Source: Flammula alnicola (Eukaryota; Basidiomycota; Agaricomycetes; Agaricales; Strophariaceae). From it: a DNA stretch of 64,000 nt. The DNA is taken from assembly GCA_015499995.1 (NCBI GenBank), contig JADNRV010000109.1:1-64000 (forward strand), read 5' to 3'. Both the position numbers and the translations under genes were made by a program. Numbering within the stretch: the first letter of the stretch is position 1; each line of letters opens with the position of its first letter. Below the pieces are notes generated by a model. It had not been told where the DNA came from and did not search any database. It worked only from the letters and a program-made list of their open reading frames with translations. Positions 1 through 10,222 of the stretch are shown here, piece after piece.

Positions 1-689
1 CATGTACTGTGGGCGGACCGCATCTCGGTTAGAAAAAGGCTAGGTTGCTCGCCATTCTTCATGGTAACCGCAGCACATCCTATTGTACCGTTAGATGTGA
101 TTGAAGCCACCTGGTTAGTTAAACTACCAGGCAGAATATTATCGGATGCGGAGTTAATTGGTTTCCGCGCCAAAGCGTTAGCCAAGCACTCGGTCCACAT
201 TGACAAAATGAGGGGGCGCATGAGCGAAGAAAAAGCCGCGCGTTTGCTGAAATATGAGAACGATCGCCAAGCGGTGATCAAGGACTTCGATTTCAAACCA
301 GGCGACTAATTTTGGTTAGAAATAGCTCGGTTGAATCCAATCTCGACAAGAAAATGAGGCCGCGCTATGTGGGACCAGTAGTGGTCATAAGGCGAACTAC
401 AGGCGGTTCATATGTAGTGGCGGAAATGAATGGCGCCTTGTGGCACCACAAAGTAGGCGCTTTCCGCGTACTCCCTTATTACGCGCGTGAAAAGATAGAG
501 CTGCCGGAGAAAGTGTTGGACTGGCTGGAAATATCGGCGGAAGGTCTACAGAAAGTACTCGATTTAGATGGGCCTGCAGACGAAGACTATGATGGCACGA
601 AAGACTTGACGTTCGCCAAAGTACCTATTAGGGACTTAGACGAGGCAAGCGAGCCAGACTTAGAATCGGACAGCGATGAGGATGCATAA
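1..689 (+). pseudogene. Ty3/gypsy integrase C-terminal part (frameshifted, partial)
   Basis: The reading frame is open from base 1 (WADRISVRKR, then PLDVIEATWLV) and runs to a stop after KDFDFKPGD at 309. It resumes one frame over at 312 with LVRNSSVES, DKKMRPRYVGP and VGAFRVLPYYAR. These blocks are the end of the catalytic core and the C-terminal beta-barrel of metavirus (Ty3/gypsy) integrases, which insert the reverse-transcribed element into DNA. In the family PGD is followed directly by LVLVRN, so a single-base loss near 307-312 explains the break. The tail after residue ~80 of the second part is acidic (DSDEDA) and ends at 689. The 5' part of the element lies outside the window. The copy is non-functional as read. 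Confidence 0.85.
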
Positions 690-1161
690 GTAGCATTGAG
701 GGAAAAACTCTACGCGAGCAAGTACAAATTGACGATGTACTACTGGAAGTGAACATTTCCGCGCGTTCGAGTGGAAAAACCTCTTGCTACGGTATCAGGT
801 CGGAGGGCTGACAAAGGAGCGGTTGAAGCGTCTAACGAGGAACGGGACAACCTGTTGGAGAAACAAAGCATCAGACAGAGAATTAGAAATACGCGCGGAA
901 TGGGGGCGCACCAGGATCATGCTCCTCGCTCCAGCGAGTAAGCTCGCCGATAACGATCTCGCGCATACGCAAGTTGTAGCGAAGGTGATAGTTATGTTGT
1001 CGAGTTGACCAAGCAGAATCTCGCGCGTTTTAAGGATACCTCGACGGGTAGAAACAGTTAACTGTTCCTCGTCTTGTAAAGCTTTAACGCGGTCAAGAGC
1101 GTCTGCGACTTGAGGTCACTGACTATGGCCGAAGCTGTGTCTAAGATAGTCAGAACGCGCG

Positions 1162-2264
1162 TCATAAGCGTTTCATGCGGGGAATTAACGCACCGGGCAA
1201 AGGACTGGCGGTGACGGTCATGACTGATGCAGTAGACCGCTGGCGCTTGCTGGATGTAGTCCCCTTGCTGCTACCACGAAGAGCATACTTTGAGGCCTTA
1301 CGGTATTCCGGGGAATTAGTATCGACTCCTGAGATGAACGCCAAAGGGAGAAAGCGAACCTCGGGGCGACGCTCGGACTGATAAAGAAAGGCGCGTGTAT
1401 TCAGCGGTCTGAGAAACATGCGGGGAATAAATATACATGCACAGTGCTTTCCTTGGCCATGTTACGGGGCCTAGTAGGGGGCGCCTTAGCCTTAGAAGCC
1501 TCTGTGGACGGAGCGGGACTGACGTCCTTCGAGATAGCATCATCATCAACATGCATCTAATGATTCTGGAGTTATTCTGGAGTAGACACAGGGTGTTTGG
1601 GCACTTACCGGCTCTCCCTGAACTGGGGATGCCTCAGAATCGCCGGCGATGGCAACGGGTTCCATGTCCTCATCAGTATCGGTGAGGGCGGCCTTGGATT
1701 TGACGCGGCGACGACGAGCCTGGCAGTTAAGTTAAACAAGAGATGGACGAAAAGCGGGGTACCTTACCTCCTTAGCAGTGCGCTTGACATTTTCCCTGAG
1801 CTGCGCTTCGGAAATATTGTCGCGCTCCTTACCCTTCGACGCTTCAGCGCTCTTCGGGTTCCTATGAATATAAATTCGATAGGTTATGTTGAGCAAGGCG
1901 ATAAGTGGTTGAGGTGGCTGGTATCCGAGGCCTGCAAGGTCTTTAAGTGACAAGTGTTCCCTGCGCATGCGAAGTAACAAATCGCAGGCTGCTTGGTTGG
2001 CAAGCAATATGTCCGTGGTTGCCGCCCAAGGGAGCTGTAAACATGCGGAGAACGGACAGGTTGGTGAAAATCGGTGCACTGATAGATTGAATAAGAACGC
2101 ACGATAATCTTGACAACCTCCACAAGCTCATCAGCCAAATATCGGACGGTGACGCTAGGCAAACGACCATAAAGCGCGCGAAGCGCGATATAGTTGTCCA
2201 ACGAGCTGACAGCTGTGTCGAAACCTGGTAGACCGTCTTTTGCCGTTGAGTCCTGAGGCGACAT
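1162..2264 (-). CDS. AS1: antisense spliced gene of the gypsy element (first copy)
   Basis: This gene lies between the integrase and the polypurine tract, on the opposite strand. The start (MSPQDSTAKDG) is at 2264. Exon 1 ends at a GTGCGT donor and rejoins at LPWAATTDILLANQ. The second exon ends ...ENVKRTAKE at GTAAGG. Further exons read ARRRRVKSKAALTDTDED (acidic) and SKDVSPAPSTEASKAKA. The last recognisable stretch is EYRKASKYALRGSSKG, ending at a stop near 1162. A coil-like segment (DRVKALQDEEQ) can be read farther on, near 1090, so the true 3' end is uncertain. The layout (helical N-terminus, acidic middle, basic motif, coil) parallels AS2 and AS4. The cysteine cluster of those copies is replaced here by non-cysteine residues. 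Function is unknown; no domain family was recognised. Confidence 0.5.
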
Positions 2265-2329
2265 AACACAGAAAGAAGCAAGGATAGAAACGCTGAAGTC
2301 CCTGACTCTCACCGATCTGTCGACTTGGG

Positions 2330-2337
2330 TTTTTATA
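2330..2337 (-). promoter_or_regulatory. TATA box of AS1
   Basis: TATAAAAA read on the minus strand, about 66 nt upstream of the AS1 start codon. The position suits a core promoter driving the antisense gene rather than the retrotransposon. Confidence 0.45.
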
Positions 2338-2516
2338 CTCCTCGCGTCTTTCTTGCGCTCGAACCAGGGAGCGGGATGACTCGGGTCAAGAACCTGCGAA
2401 GTGAAAATTTTACGCGTAAAACGGCCTGGTTACGAGCGGGTGTCCTGGTCCGAGGAAGGTGCCTTGCACATGAAAATACCGCTGGCAAGGTACCTCCGAA
2501 GGCACGCACCCGAAGT

Positions 2517-2556
2517 TTGACTGAGGACAGTCAAGTTTTCAAAGTGTGGGGGAGGG
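2517..2556 (+). promoter_or_regulatory. Hairpin plus polypurine tract, copy 1
   Basis: A perfect 7-bp stem (TTGACTG at 2517-2523 with CAGTCAA at 2528-2534, loop AGGA) is followed 9 nt later by the purine run GTGTGGGGGAGGG from 2544. The purine run matches the polypurine tract that primes plus-strand DNA synthesis next to a 3' LTR. The same hairpin and spacing recur at 6556, 9948 and 12639. Confidence 0.6.
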
Positions 2557-3990
2557 AGACACAGAAGCGCGTTCAAGAGACACAAAATTCGGGGAACATT
2601 AAATCTACGCAGCAAACACAGACAAGAAGTCGTATAAATCTGAGACAACAAGAGCTAGAAAGACGCGCAGAAAGCATCAACTAGCTATGAGTCAAGGGGG
2701 CCTACGGACGGCTAAGGCTTGAGCCAGAAAAATCAATACAATATGGCTTCACTCCAATAGGAACCTAAAGTGAATAGGCCAAGTCAAAGACAAGCAGTCT
2801 ATAATTAGATAACTGAGCGGCAATCAGTGTTCGCGAGCCTCGGTCAAAATTAATACCGGAAATGGAATGAGTGTCTAAATATAGAACACATTTGATTGAC
2901 GCGTGTTTCGGCCAAGTGCAAGCAAGACGCTATGCTACGGTGGACTACACTAAGGTCGACTTAGTCAAGATAAAGCCAATATGGCTGGGTAGCGGAGGTG
3001 TGCTCATGATCAGACTGAGTGGACAGAACCACTTGGGAAGGGACCCGTGAAGACCGCTCCTCGCGATCCTAAAAAGACGCGTGAAACCCAAACAAATAAA
3101 GACGCGGAAATATATTAAACATACCGCTGCAATAAATTGCTCAAGAACGCCCGGCTGACAATCACGCGCCGAGAGGTATATCTCCGATAGGGTGTGGTAG
3201 AATGGAGGATAACAAGAATCCCCGTTCAGGTCTTTAATGGCGTGATAATGTGATAATGTTTCCCGCAACAGGCGTAGAAAGGTCGGCTGAGTCGCTACCG
3301 AAGGAAAGACGCGATAAACGTCGTTCTACAAGAAAATGTACTATAAGCGAAACACGCGTAAACTGAGCGACTGAGGGACTATACCAAGCCGAAGGCTACA
3401 ACAAGGACTTGAGCCATATACGTGCTCATATAAAGCACGGGCGCACTAGTAATCTCGCGAAGCTCGTCGAGTAATGTCTGGATATGGGAAAGGTCGACAT
3501 CCTTGTGAAGGATAACAGAGGGCGCAGGTTGGATCATGATGGTCAAAAGTAAAGAACGGATCAAATCAAAAGATTGAACTAAACAGTCGAATGTTAAGTC
3601 CTATCCAAATCGTTGTGTTAAAGAATCTAGACCTGTCTTGCCAAGAAACCCGCATGAAAAACAGCGAGGTGTACAAGCGCATACCATTCCAGGCGAAAAT
3701 CAGTCAAGGATGGTTTCCCAGAAACCTAAGGATTCAACAACACCAGATCACACAGGAAAGACCAAAGTTAATACCAAGTCCACCCAAGTGAACTTGGTAG
3801 GCTGTATTAAAACAAAAGGGGGCTCTACCAAAAGAGCGAACCCCTCGCACAAAAAGAACTATAGAACTATATACTGTGGGTAGCTTAGCCCCTACCCAGG
3901 GCAGTATGATATATAATTGGGCTGCAAACAACAGCCCAACAAGAAAGCAAAAGACGAGGCGACTGGCCAAGAGAGATACGCAAAGACAGG
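2557..3990 (+). repeat. Probable decayed 3' LTR of the first cassette
   Basis: This stretch of about 1.4 kb follows polypurine tract 1 and has the same length as the LTR after polypurine tract 2. No credible gene was seen. The expected TGATAGGG start is not preserved, so the LTR assignment rests on position and length. Two short perfect hairpins lie near its end: GGGTAG/CTACCC at 3878-3897 and TTGGGCTG/CAGCCCAA at 3917-3939. Confidence 0.3.
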
Positions 3991-4090
3991 GTACAAACAA
4001 AAACTAAAGGATTGTTAGAAAAGACTCGTGGAATGAATAGGAGGCGAACTTACCAAAGGAATAGTGTACCACCCTTTTGACGATACGCCC

Positions 4091-6108
4091 TTATGTCTCC
4101 TGATCAGACCGGCTACCGACCGACTCTCCGCTGTCCTCAAAGCCGTCGAAGAGACCCTCGGGGTCGCGAGGTCGACGCGGAGAGCTGCCGTCGCTGTCTT
4201 CATCGCTCGGCGCCTCCTCGGCCTCGTCATCCACCAGGTCTTCGATTGCCGCGCGTTTTCAGCAGCAGCCTGTTTTTCGCGATACAGGCGGTATTGAAGG
4301 ACTGTGTGTTCCCAACTAGTGGTGGGAAGGCGTTCGAAGGCGTTGGGATCCAAGAATAATAAGAGCTCGTCAATGAGCGGGAGGCCGTGGTGGTCGAGTT
4401 GGGCGGTATCGACGTTTGACGCGCGATCCAGTATGAAGTCGACGCACTGCGAACTGGTAAAGAGTGATCGTGTCAAGGCCGAAGGGAAATCCTCGTTGTA
4501 GAGATCCAGAATGCGCTGAGTAAATCTCCCCACGAGGCGGTCAGCCTGAGCGAAGGAAGTCTCAGCCTGTCGCGCAGAAATAAGCCCTTGGCTGGTATGG
4601 AACTGGATGTCCCGGAGGTCATCCTGGAAACCTAAGAGATGGGTCAGTCATGAAAAGAAAAAGGGGTTAGAGGTGGTACAACCTGACTCACTCGCCAGAG
4701 AATCCTGTCCCAGGGAATACGCGTGTTCTCGATAGTACGCGCGCTCCTCGGGGGACCAAACGAACGAGCACCGACCGCGTTTGTGGTGGGTACAAGGGGG
4801 GCACCCCTTGTTGAAACCGAGAAACTTGCAATGTTCCTCCGTGTCCCCCATAACACAAGCGAAGCAGGGCGAGTTAATCTGTTGGGAAGGAAGATTTATC
4901 AGTACACAAAAATAGAGCCATAAGTAGTCAAAAAGACAAACCTGGGGCTTGAAACCACGACGAAATACCTTAAGTTGAGCCGCGTCGATAAGGGGCGGCG
5001 GCTGATTGGCGCGTAAACCTTTGGGAGTTTGTTCCCATAGGGAGCGCGCATCCTCCAGGAACGCCTCTTGCGAACGGATCTTCGTATGTGGACGAGAGGG
5101 CGCGTATTTCGCCCGCTTTGATGGACCAGCGGACCCTGGAAGGGCCGCTTCTTCTGATTCCGAGATAGTCGCGCGACTCTTGGGCGTTTTGCGAGTGGAA
5201 CGGTGAAGGCTGGGATCTCGCTTGCGTTTCCCCGCGGCCTTCGCGGAAGGAATGAGAGGTGGAGAAGCGTCGAGCTCGCCAGCATCACCTTCTGAAAGAG
5301 GGATCAGCAAGTCTAGATCGGCGAGGGAAACTGGTGCCGTAAGGGCGGAGCGCAGGATATAACAAAGGAAAAACAGACTTACCACGTTGGGGGAGAACGG
5401 GCGTCGTTTGATGATCGAGCGACATTTGACGCGTCAATTCAGCCTGGCGTCGCGCCTCGGCCTCGCGCTCTGTCTTCTCTAGCTCTTCCTGCGCTCGCAC
5501 CACGGCTAACCGTTTGCGTTCGGTGCGCTGTTTTTGGGCAGCCACCCGACGAGCACGTTCTTCGCGTTGACGCTCCATGAACTCTTCCGCCTGCTGTTGC
5601 CTTTTGAGCGTAAAAGGGAGCGCTCCTGGAGCGGCGGGGGGGAACTCATAATTCAAAGGCAACGGAGCCTGCCATACAGACCAATGAATATTAAACAAAC
5701 AAAGACGAAAAAGAGGACGTACCCGAGCAGGATCGCTGACAATCCAGTTCTCGCTGCTAAGTTCCGCGAGCTGTTCAGGCGAGAGATGCTTAGCGATGTC
5801 CGCGTGGAGTGCGCGAAAAGCATGGATGTCATCAGGAATTAAGTATTCGCTGTCGAGAATATCGGCAAAAGCCAGAAAGCGGCCCTGAGATGTGATATTA
5901 GGAGCGGAAAAGCTGTTCAAAAAAGTACAACACGCACCATGAGGAACAACTGACTCTGGAGGGCGGCCGAGGCCGAGTCTGAGTCAATGCCATCCTGTAG
6001 ACAGCTTTGGAGCTGTGCAAAAGCTGGACGGATAAACTCATAGATGTCGAAGGTGCCGACAGACGTGTCCAGAGTAGGCAAGGGGGTCAATTCGCGAGAA
6101 GAAGTCAT
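4091..6108 (-). CDS. AS2: antisense spliced cysteine-cluster gene (second copy)
   Basis: Start MTSSRELTPLPTLDTS at 6108. Introns have good signals: the first runs from GTGCGT to CAG with branch site CTAAT, the second from GTACGT to CAG, then GTAAGT, GTTTGT and GTGAGT donors. The exons join as an N-terminal helical part (AKHLSPEQLAELSSENW), a long Arg/Glu coiled coil (about 5450-5640), a basic linker with KRKRDPSLHR, and a cysteine cluster (SPCFACVMG, HCKFLGFNKGCPPC, GRCSF; C-x2-C, C-x7-C-x2-C, C). A helical C-terminal region contains IQFHTSQGLISARQAE and FTQRILDLYNEDF. The open frame runs to 4015, but shifting one base near 4255 gives an acidic tail (IEDLVDDEAEE) ending at 4091, like the AS4 tail. 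A frameshift there is therefore likely. Function is unknown; the cysteine cluster suggests a zinc-binding nucleic-acid or protein contact. Confidence 0.6.
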
Positions 6109-6555
6109 GGTGGGATGCGCTCGAGCATGTAAAAAGACGGATAAAATGAGAAGTCGGGATGAGGAATTGAAGGTTGTTGGACTCAGCGTTGAAATCGACG
6201 CGTTATTTATGAGGTGCCATCTGGTCTGTGCGCCAGCGATAAACTACGCGGGCATCTGGAAAAACAATGGGCGACGCGTTTCATGAGTAGAGCTTAAAGC
6301 TTGAAGGGCTGGGCGCTGCACGTACCTTGACTTCTAGACGGGCGCTAAAGCTTGAGGCAAAAACATACAATGGGCTCGTGTTGTGATGGATGACGTCATG
6401 ATCAAATCTGGTCGTGCAACGTGTATCGGCTTGATCGGCGCGATGGAGTTACGCTCCCAAGACAGTGTAGGAATGCTTAACAATCACGGAGAGATCCGTG
6501 CGGCATTTCGGCCAGCAACAAGGACTTAGAGAGAAACATACTCGGATCACGCGGC
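6109..6555. other. Leader between AS2 and hairpin 2
   Basis: No gene was seen. It should hold the AS2 promoter: an AT-rich ATAAATAA (minus strand, near 6205-6212) lies about 100 nt upstream of the start codon. Confidence 0.3.
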
Positions 6556-6594
6556 ATTGACTGGGGACAGTCAATATTATAAGTGTGGGGGAGA
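6556..6594 (+). promoter_or_regulatory. Hairpin plus polypurine tract, copy 2
   Basis: A perfect 8-bp stem, ATTGACTG (6556-6563) with CAGTCAAT (6568-6575), closes a GGGA tetraloop. The purine tract GTGTGGGGGAGA (6583-6594) follows and directly abuts the LTR start TGATAGGG. This is the clearest of the four copies for defining the LTR boundary. Confidence 0.7.
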
Positions 6595-8001
6595 TGATAG
6601 GGCGCGGTGCGGTCCACCCATGAAATTTCGCGATTTCCCAATCAATCAACCTATTACACTAAGGGAAACCAGGGTAGGCAGCATACCTCGTGCTGGCCAA
6701 CTAAGTGGATTACACGCGGGAAACCACATAACCCAGTACAACGGAAGTAACTATCTACGGTCCGGCGGATCTAGCTAGTAAGCTCAGAAGTACGCATAGC
6801 ACTAAGGTTGATGCCAACGAAGCATGACCTCCGCATGTACCTGCGAATCAAACAAGAGGCTTCGACTGGAGGAACCCGCGTAGAATGAGAATCCTGAAGC
6901 CTTGAGGCACGCAGAGTCTAATATGGACGCGGCGCTAGACGCGTCGATCGCGACCCAAAAAGAACACGTGACCGGACGATTGCCATTGTCCAATGCACTC
7001 ACCTGACCGTTACACGCGTAGAACGGCCGAGTAGTTCGGCTCCGAATAAACCGATCTCTCGATGATCACATCACTGTGAAGCACGTGGGAACGTCGCCAT
7101 AGAGGCGGCGGCTCCAACCTGACCGATAACCGTGCCGCACCGGCAGAAGAGAAACCCGCGCCGAATGTGCCGTGCATCCGAATCGGGCAATAATGTGTCT
7201 AAAAACGGACACAACTGTATTGACCCAAGGACGGTGCTCCGCGACATAGCGGTTCATCCATGAAACCAAAACATATGCTAGGGGACGAAGGCTCACCAGT
7301 TACCGTACCCGAGCAGACTCATAATCACGACACCATGGACCAGTAAAAGTAGAGCTATTAGACGCGTAGAATCATATGCAACATGTAGAGGCTTGGCGCT
7401 CAGTAGGTATAAAATACGCTTGTAACGCACGTAGTAGGGTAAAAACACCTAAGGGAAAGATTAAACCTCGTCGCACCAGACCTAATTTAATAAAGACCAA
7501 GTTTTGACACTTCAAAACAGCTTTGCGATCACTGCAAAGTTTGAGGAGTAGTTAACCAGAGTTTGACGCGGGTTTCTGTAAAGTGTAGCGTGCGCCCGTC
7601 GTGACCACGTGAAAGTTGTAGCGCGTATCCGTCGCGGTAGCGTGAAAGTTGTAGTGCATACTCGTCGCGGTCCCTGCATGAAAGTTACCAGTTGTTAAAG
7701 TCAAGTTAAAAGTCAAAGTTCGTACCAGTCGTCAAGTTAAAGGAAGTCCGAGTTCGGCACTGTTTGAGTTAGAAAGTCACCACACCAGTTCTACGGAACT
7801 AAAACCCGCCCCATACCAAAACCCGCGTAGACTTGTTTATAAGTCGAAGCACTTCTCCTTTTTCATATCTTACCCCGAGACTCGCACACAAGACTACGTC
7901 TAGTCAAGTTGTTGGTTTTGTGGTTTGGTTGTGTTGAGTGTAGAGTTCTTTCTGCACCACTAGCTAGATCATTTCCAACGTAGACGAAACCTAGCACTTT
8001 A
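6595..8001 (+). repeat. 3' LTR of the second gypsy cassette
   Basis: The LTR begins TGATAGGGCGCGGTG right after the polypurine tract and runs about 1.4 kb, to where an inverted LTR begins at 8002. A TATA-like TTTATAAG lies near 7838-7845. A short tandem repeat built on GTGAAAGTTGTAG...CGTCGCGGT sits at about 7600-7690 (two good units and a partial third). The 3' boundary is inferred from the neighbour. Confidence 0.55.
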
Positions 8002-9452
8002 CCGCTACGCGCTCAGCGACCTAAACAACACACACAACTGCGGAGCGAGATCCTAACTAGGTCGAGCGACGCTCTACTAGCTTCAGAAATATGTAGTGTG
8101 CTGTACTCCACAGTGTTTGTTTTATTTAGCTAGCTGACTTGTAGACAGCGCCTCGCGGTTCGTTTAAAGTGGGTATGAGGGATTATTCAAATACACGTTT
8201 TATCTTCGTTTCAAGCTTCGTTTTATCACAAGGATGAACGGTTTTATTGATTTTAAGGTTTTATGTTTTTAGAAAAGCTCTCTAAGACGCTACTAGCTCG
8301 ACTTTCGAAGCACTAGCTGCTCTGGAGGCTCGGAACTCGTCTGAAACTAAGGCCGCACTGTGCGCTACCTTCTGAACAATCTGCTAGCCCACTTGGACTC
8401 TGTTTCTGACTTTCTCTAGGCACTCTTCCGGCCTCTAAGCACTCTTCTGGCTTCTAAATTCTTGGACCTTGTCCTCAAGAACTTCTCTTTAACACTAAGC
8501 CTTCTTCTGGCTTTCAAACGAACTCTATTGAAGTCAAACTGATCCTTTATTCGTCCTCTTTCTTACTAGACACTGCGTCTTAGCTCGAAATAAAACTGGG
8601 AAGAGATTGCTTAAGGTAACTAGCTACATAGGTACATCTTTTATACTACAGCTATGTGTGGTTCTAGTATGCGAATAAAATAGTGTAAAACATTCTTATC
8701 TCATGTAAATAATGCCTGTAGGCAATGGGTATAGGGTTGGGTATTCCAGGTGACCAGATAGAGGTCAAGGGATTTGGAAATTCATCCCATTTTAGCGCGC
8801 TAGGACGCTCCTGACTTCCGCGTACCATGCGCATCATGCGTGCGTCTCGGCTAGCAGTGCCGCTTTATTCCGGATCTGCGGCCATCATTGATGCCGGTTC
8901 CATCTTTCCTTTCTCGTCCTATTACCACTTTTGATACTCCCGCGGGTAGAGGGTGGAGCGTGCGTCTAACTAACGTGTCCGCGTCCCGTGCGTTTCTCAG
9001 TAAGTCACAAGATACGCTCGCTAGTAGTCGTGCGTTTTGACCGCATGCTAACTAGCTGCGTCTTGTACTCCTAGCTGTAGTATTTTATAGCTAGCTTTTC
9101 AGCAATACATTGATTGTACTGAATTCGCCGCGCACTATTTCCAAAGCATCCAGAAGTCTTTTAATTTATTCCCCATGGTGCGTTTATGCCTCGCTAGTCG
9201 TTTATGACTTATGTGTTCTATGTTTCACTGTTTTCTAACTTTTAACTGTCTCCCGGCTTATCATACGGACTCAGCTAGCTCTGAACCGCGTCTGATTACC
9301 ATTCTCACAGGTTATATGACAGCTAGTAGTCGCATAGCTAGGCTTCAGACTACTAAATTGGGTGCGTTATAGTCTCTTTGTCTCGGTAATATTCCATAGG
9401 TAAAAGATGATATATTGCAAAATTCATGCGTGGCCGGTTTGCGGCCCTATCA
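8002..9452 (-). repeat. Gypsy LTR in reverse orientation (left arm of inverted pair)
   Basis: Read on the minus strand it starts TGATAGGGCCGCAAACCGG at 9452 and matches the plus-strand LTR 12675-14125 nearly base for base along its length, ending at CTGAGCGCGTAGCGG. Differences are mostly single-base. At its TG end it cuts into exon 2 of AS3. At its other end it abuts the second cassette's LTR. No flanking target duplication was found (GGCGT versus TAAAG). Confidence 0.7.
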
Positions 9453-9860
9453 ACGCCTTACAAAGGTAGAATAAGGTCGCGGATGATCAGCTGAGATGAT
9501 AAGATACACGATCTCCGGAAAAACAAAAAGCAAGAAGCTCTTGTTCGGACTCCGCAATCGACGATAATATGAAATATATGTCGGGATGTGCGGCGACATA
9601 TTCCGGAGAAAGGTGAAGGGTGCACTAGGCAATAAAGTTAGACAAAGAACGACGAAATGTACAGCTAGGAAGCAAAAACGTACAGTGTCAGCAGCTAGCT
9701 GCCTAATAACGTCCAAACCAACGGAATGGGAAGCGCCAGGGCGTAAATAGTCTGCATCAAATTGCAGAGTCGCATCCTTGAGGCGTGATAAAGTCGTGCC
9801 AATCAAGGAACAAGAAGAGATCGTCGTAGAATGATCAGAGTCAGCTGAGATAATCGCCAT
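9453..9860 (-). pseudogene. AS3: antisense gene, 5' part only (truncated by LTR)
   Basis: Start MAIISADSDHSTTISSC at 9860. Exon 1 reads to RQLAADT before a GTACGT donor. Joining to the acceptor near 9629 gives CTLHLSPEYVAAHPDIYF, which resembles the KHLSPEQLAEL part of AS2 exon 2. The gene breaks off at the LTR junction, so the rest, including any cysteine cluster, is missing. This supports AS1-AS4 as one family. Confidence 0.5.
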
Positions 9861-9909
9861 GAGGGAGAGAACAAGAAATAGTTCGAAAAAGAGCACAACT
9901 AGGTGTACC

Positions 9910-9917
9910 CTTTTATA
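9910..9917 (-). promoter_or_regulatory. TATA box of AS3
   Basis: TATAAAAG read on the minus strand, about 50 nt upstream of the AS3 start codon, followed by a pyrimidine-rich leader. It fits a core promoter for the antisense gene. Confidence 0.5.
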
Positions 9918-9947
9918 AGCAAGATAAATCAGACGACACCCAGAACG

Positions 9948-9982
9948 CAACTGGGGACAGTTGATTTCTCATGGGGGGGAGA
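9948..9982 (+). promoter_or_regulatory. Hairpin plus polypurine tract, copy 3
   Basis: A perfect 6-bp stem, CAACTG (9948-9953) with CAGTTG (9958-9963), closes the loop GGGA. Relative to copy 2, two stem pairs have changed on both sides (T-A to C-G, G-C to A-T), so pairing is kept. The purine run ATGGGGGGGAGA follows from 9971. Confidence 0.6.
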
Positions 9983-10222
9983 TAGGAATAGCTAGCCGCA
10001 TTCCTAGCGATGCTCGGGACTTACAAAGACAAAAAACTGCGAACTAGCTGACTGTCAAGCAATGTCCGAGATATATACAGGACAAAAAAATAAAAAAGCC
10101 CCTGAGGCCCGCGCGAACCACCCAAGACACCAACTATCGACCTACAGACCAAGATGACACGAACAGATTTCTATAGAACAAATAAAGAGGAAAAGGGGGA
10201 ATGTCGGACGAAGAGAAATCGG
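9983..10222. repeat. LTR remnant after polypurine tract 3
   Basis: Short unassigned stretch between polypurine tract 3 and the AS4 stop. It starts TAGGAATAGCTAGCC instead of TGATAGGG, so most of the expected LTR is gone. No gene seen. Confidence 0.3.

Noticed and set aside
8002..9452. Solo LTR insertion into AS3
   Set aside because: If so, the rest of AS3 should continue below 8002, but another LTR is there and no duplication is seen.
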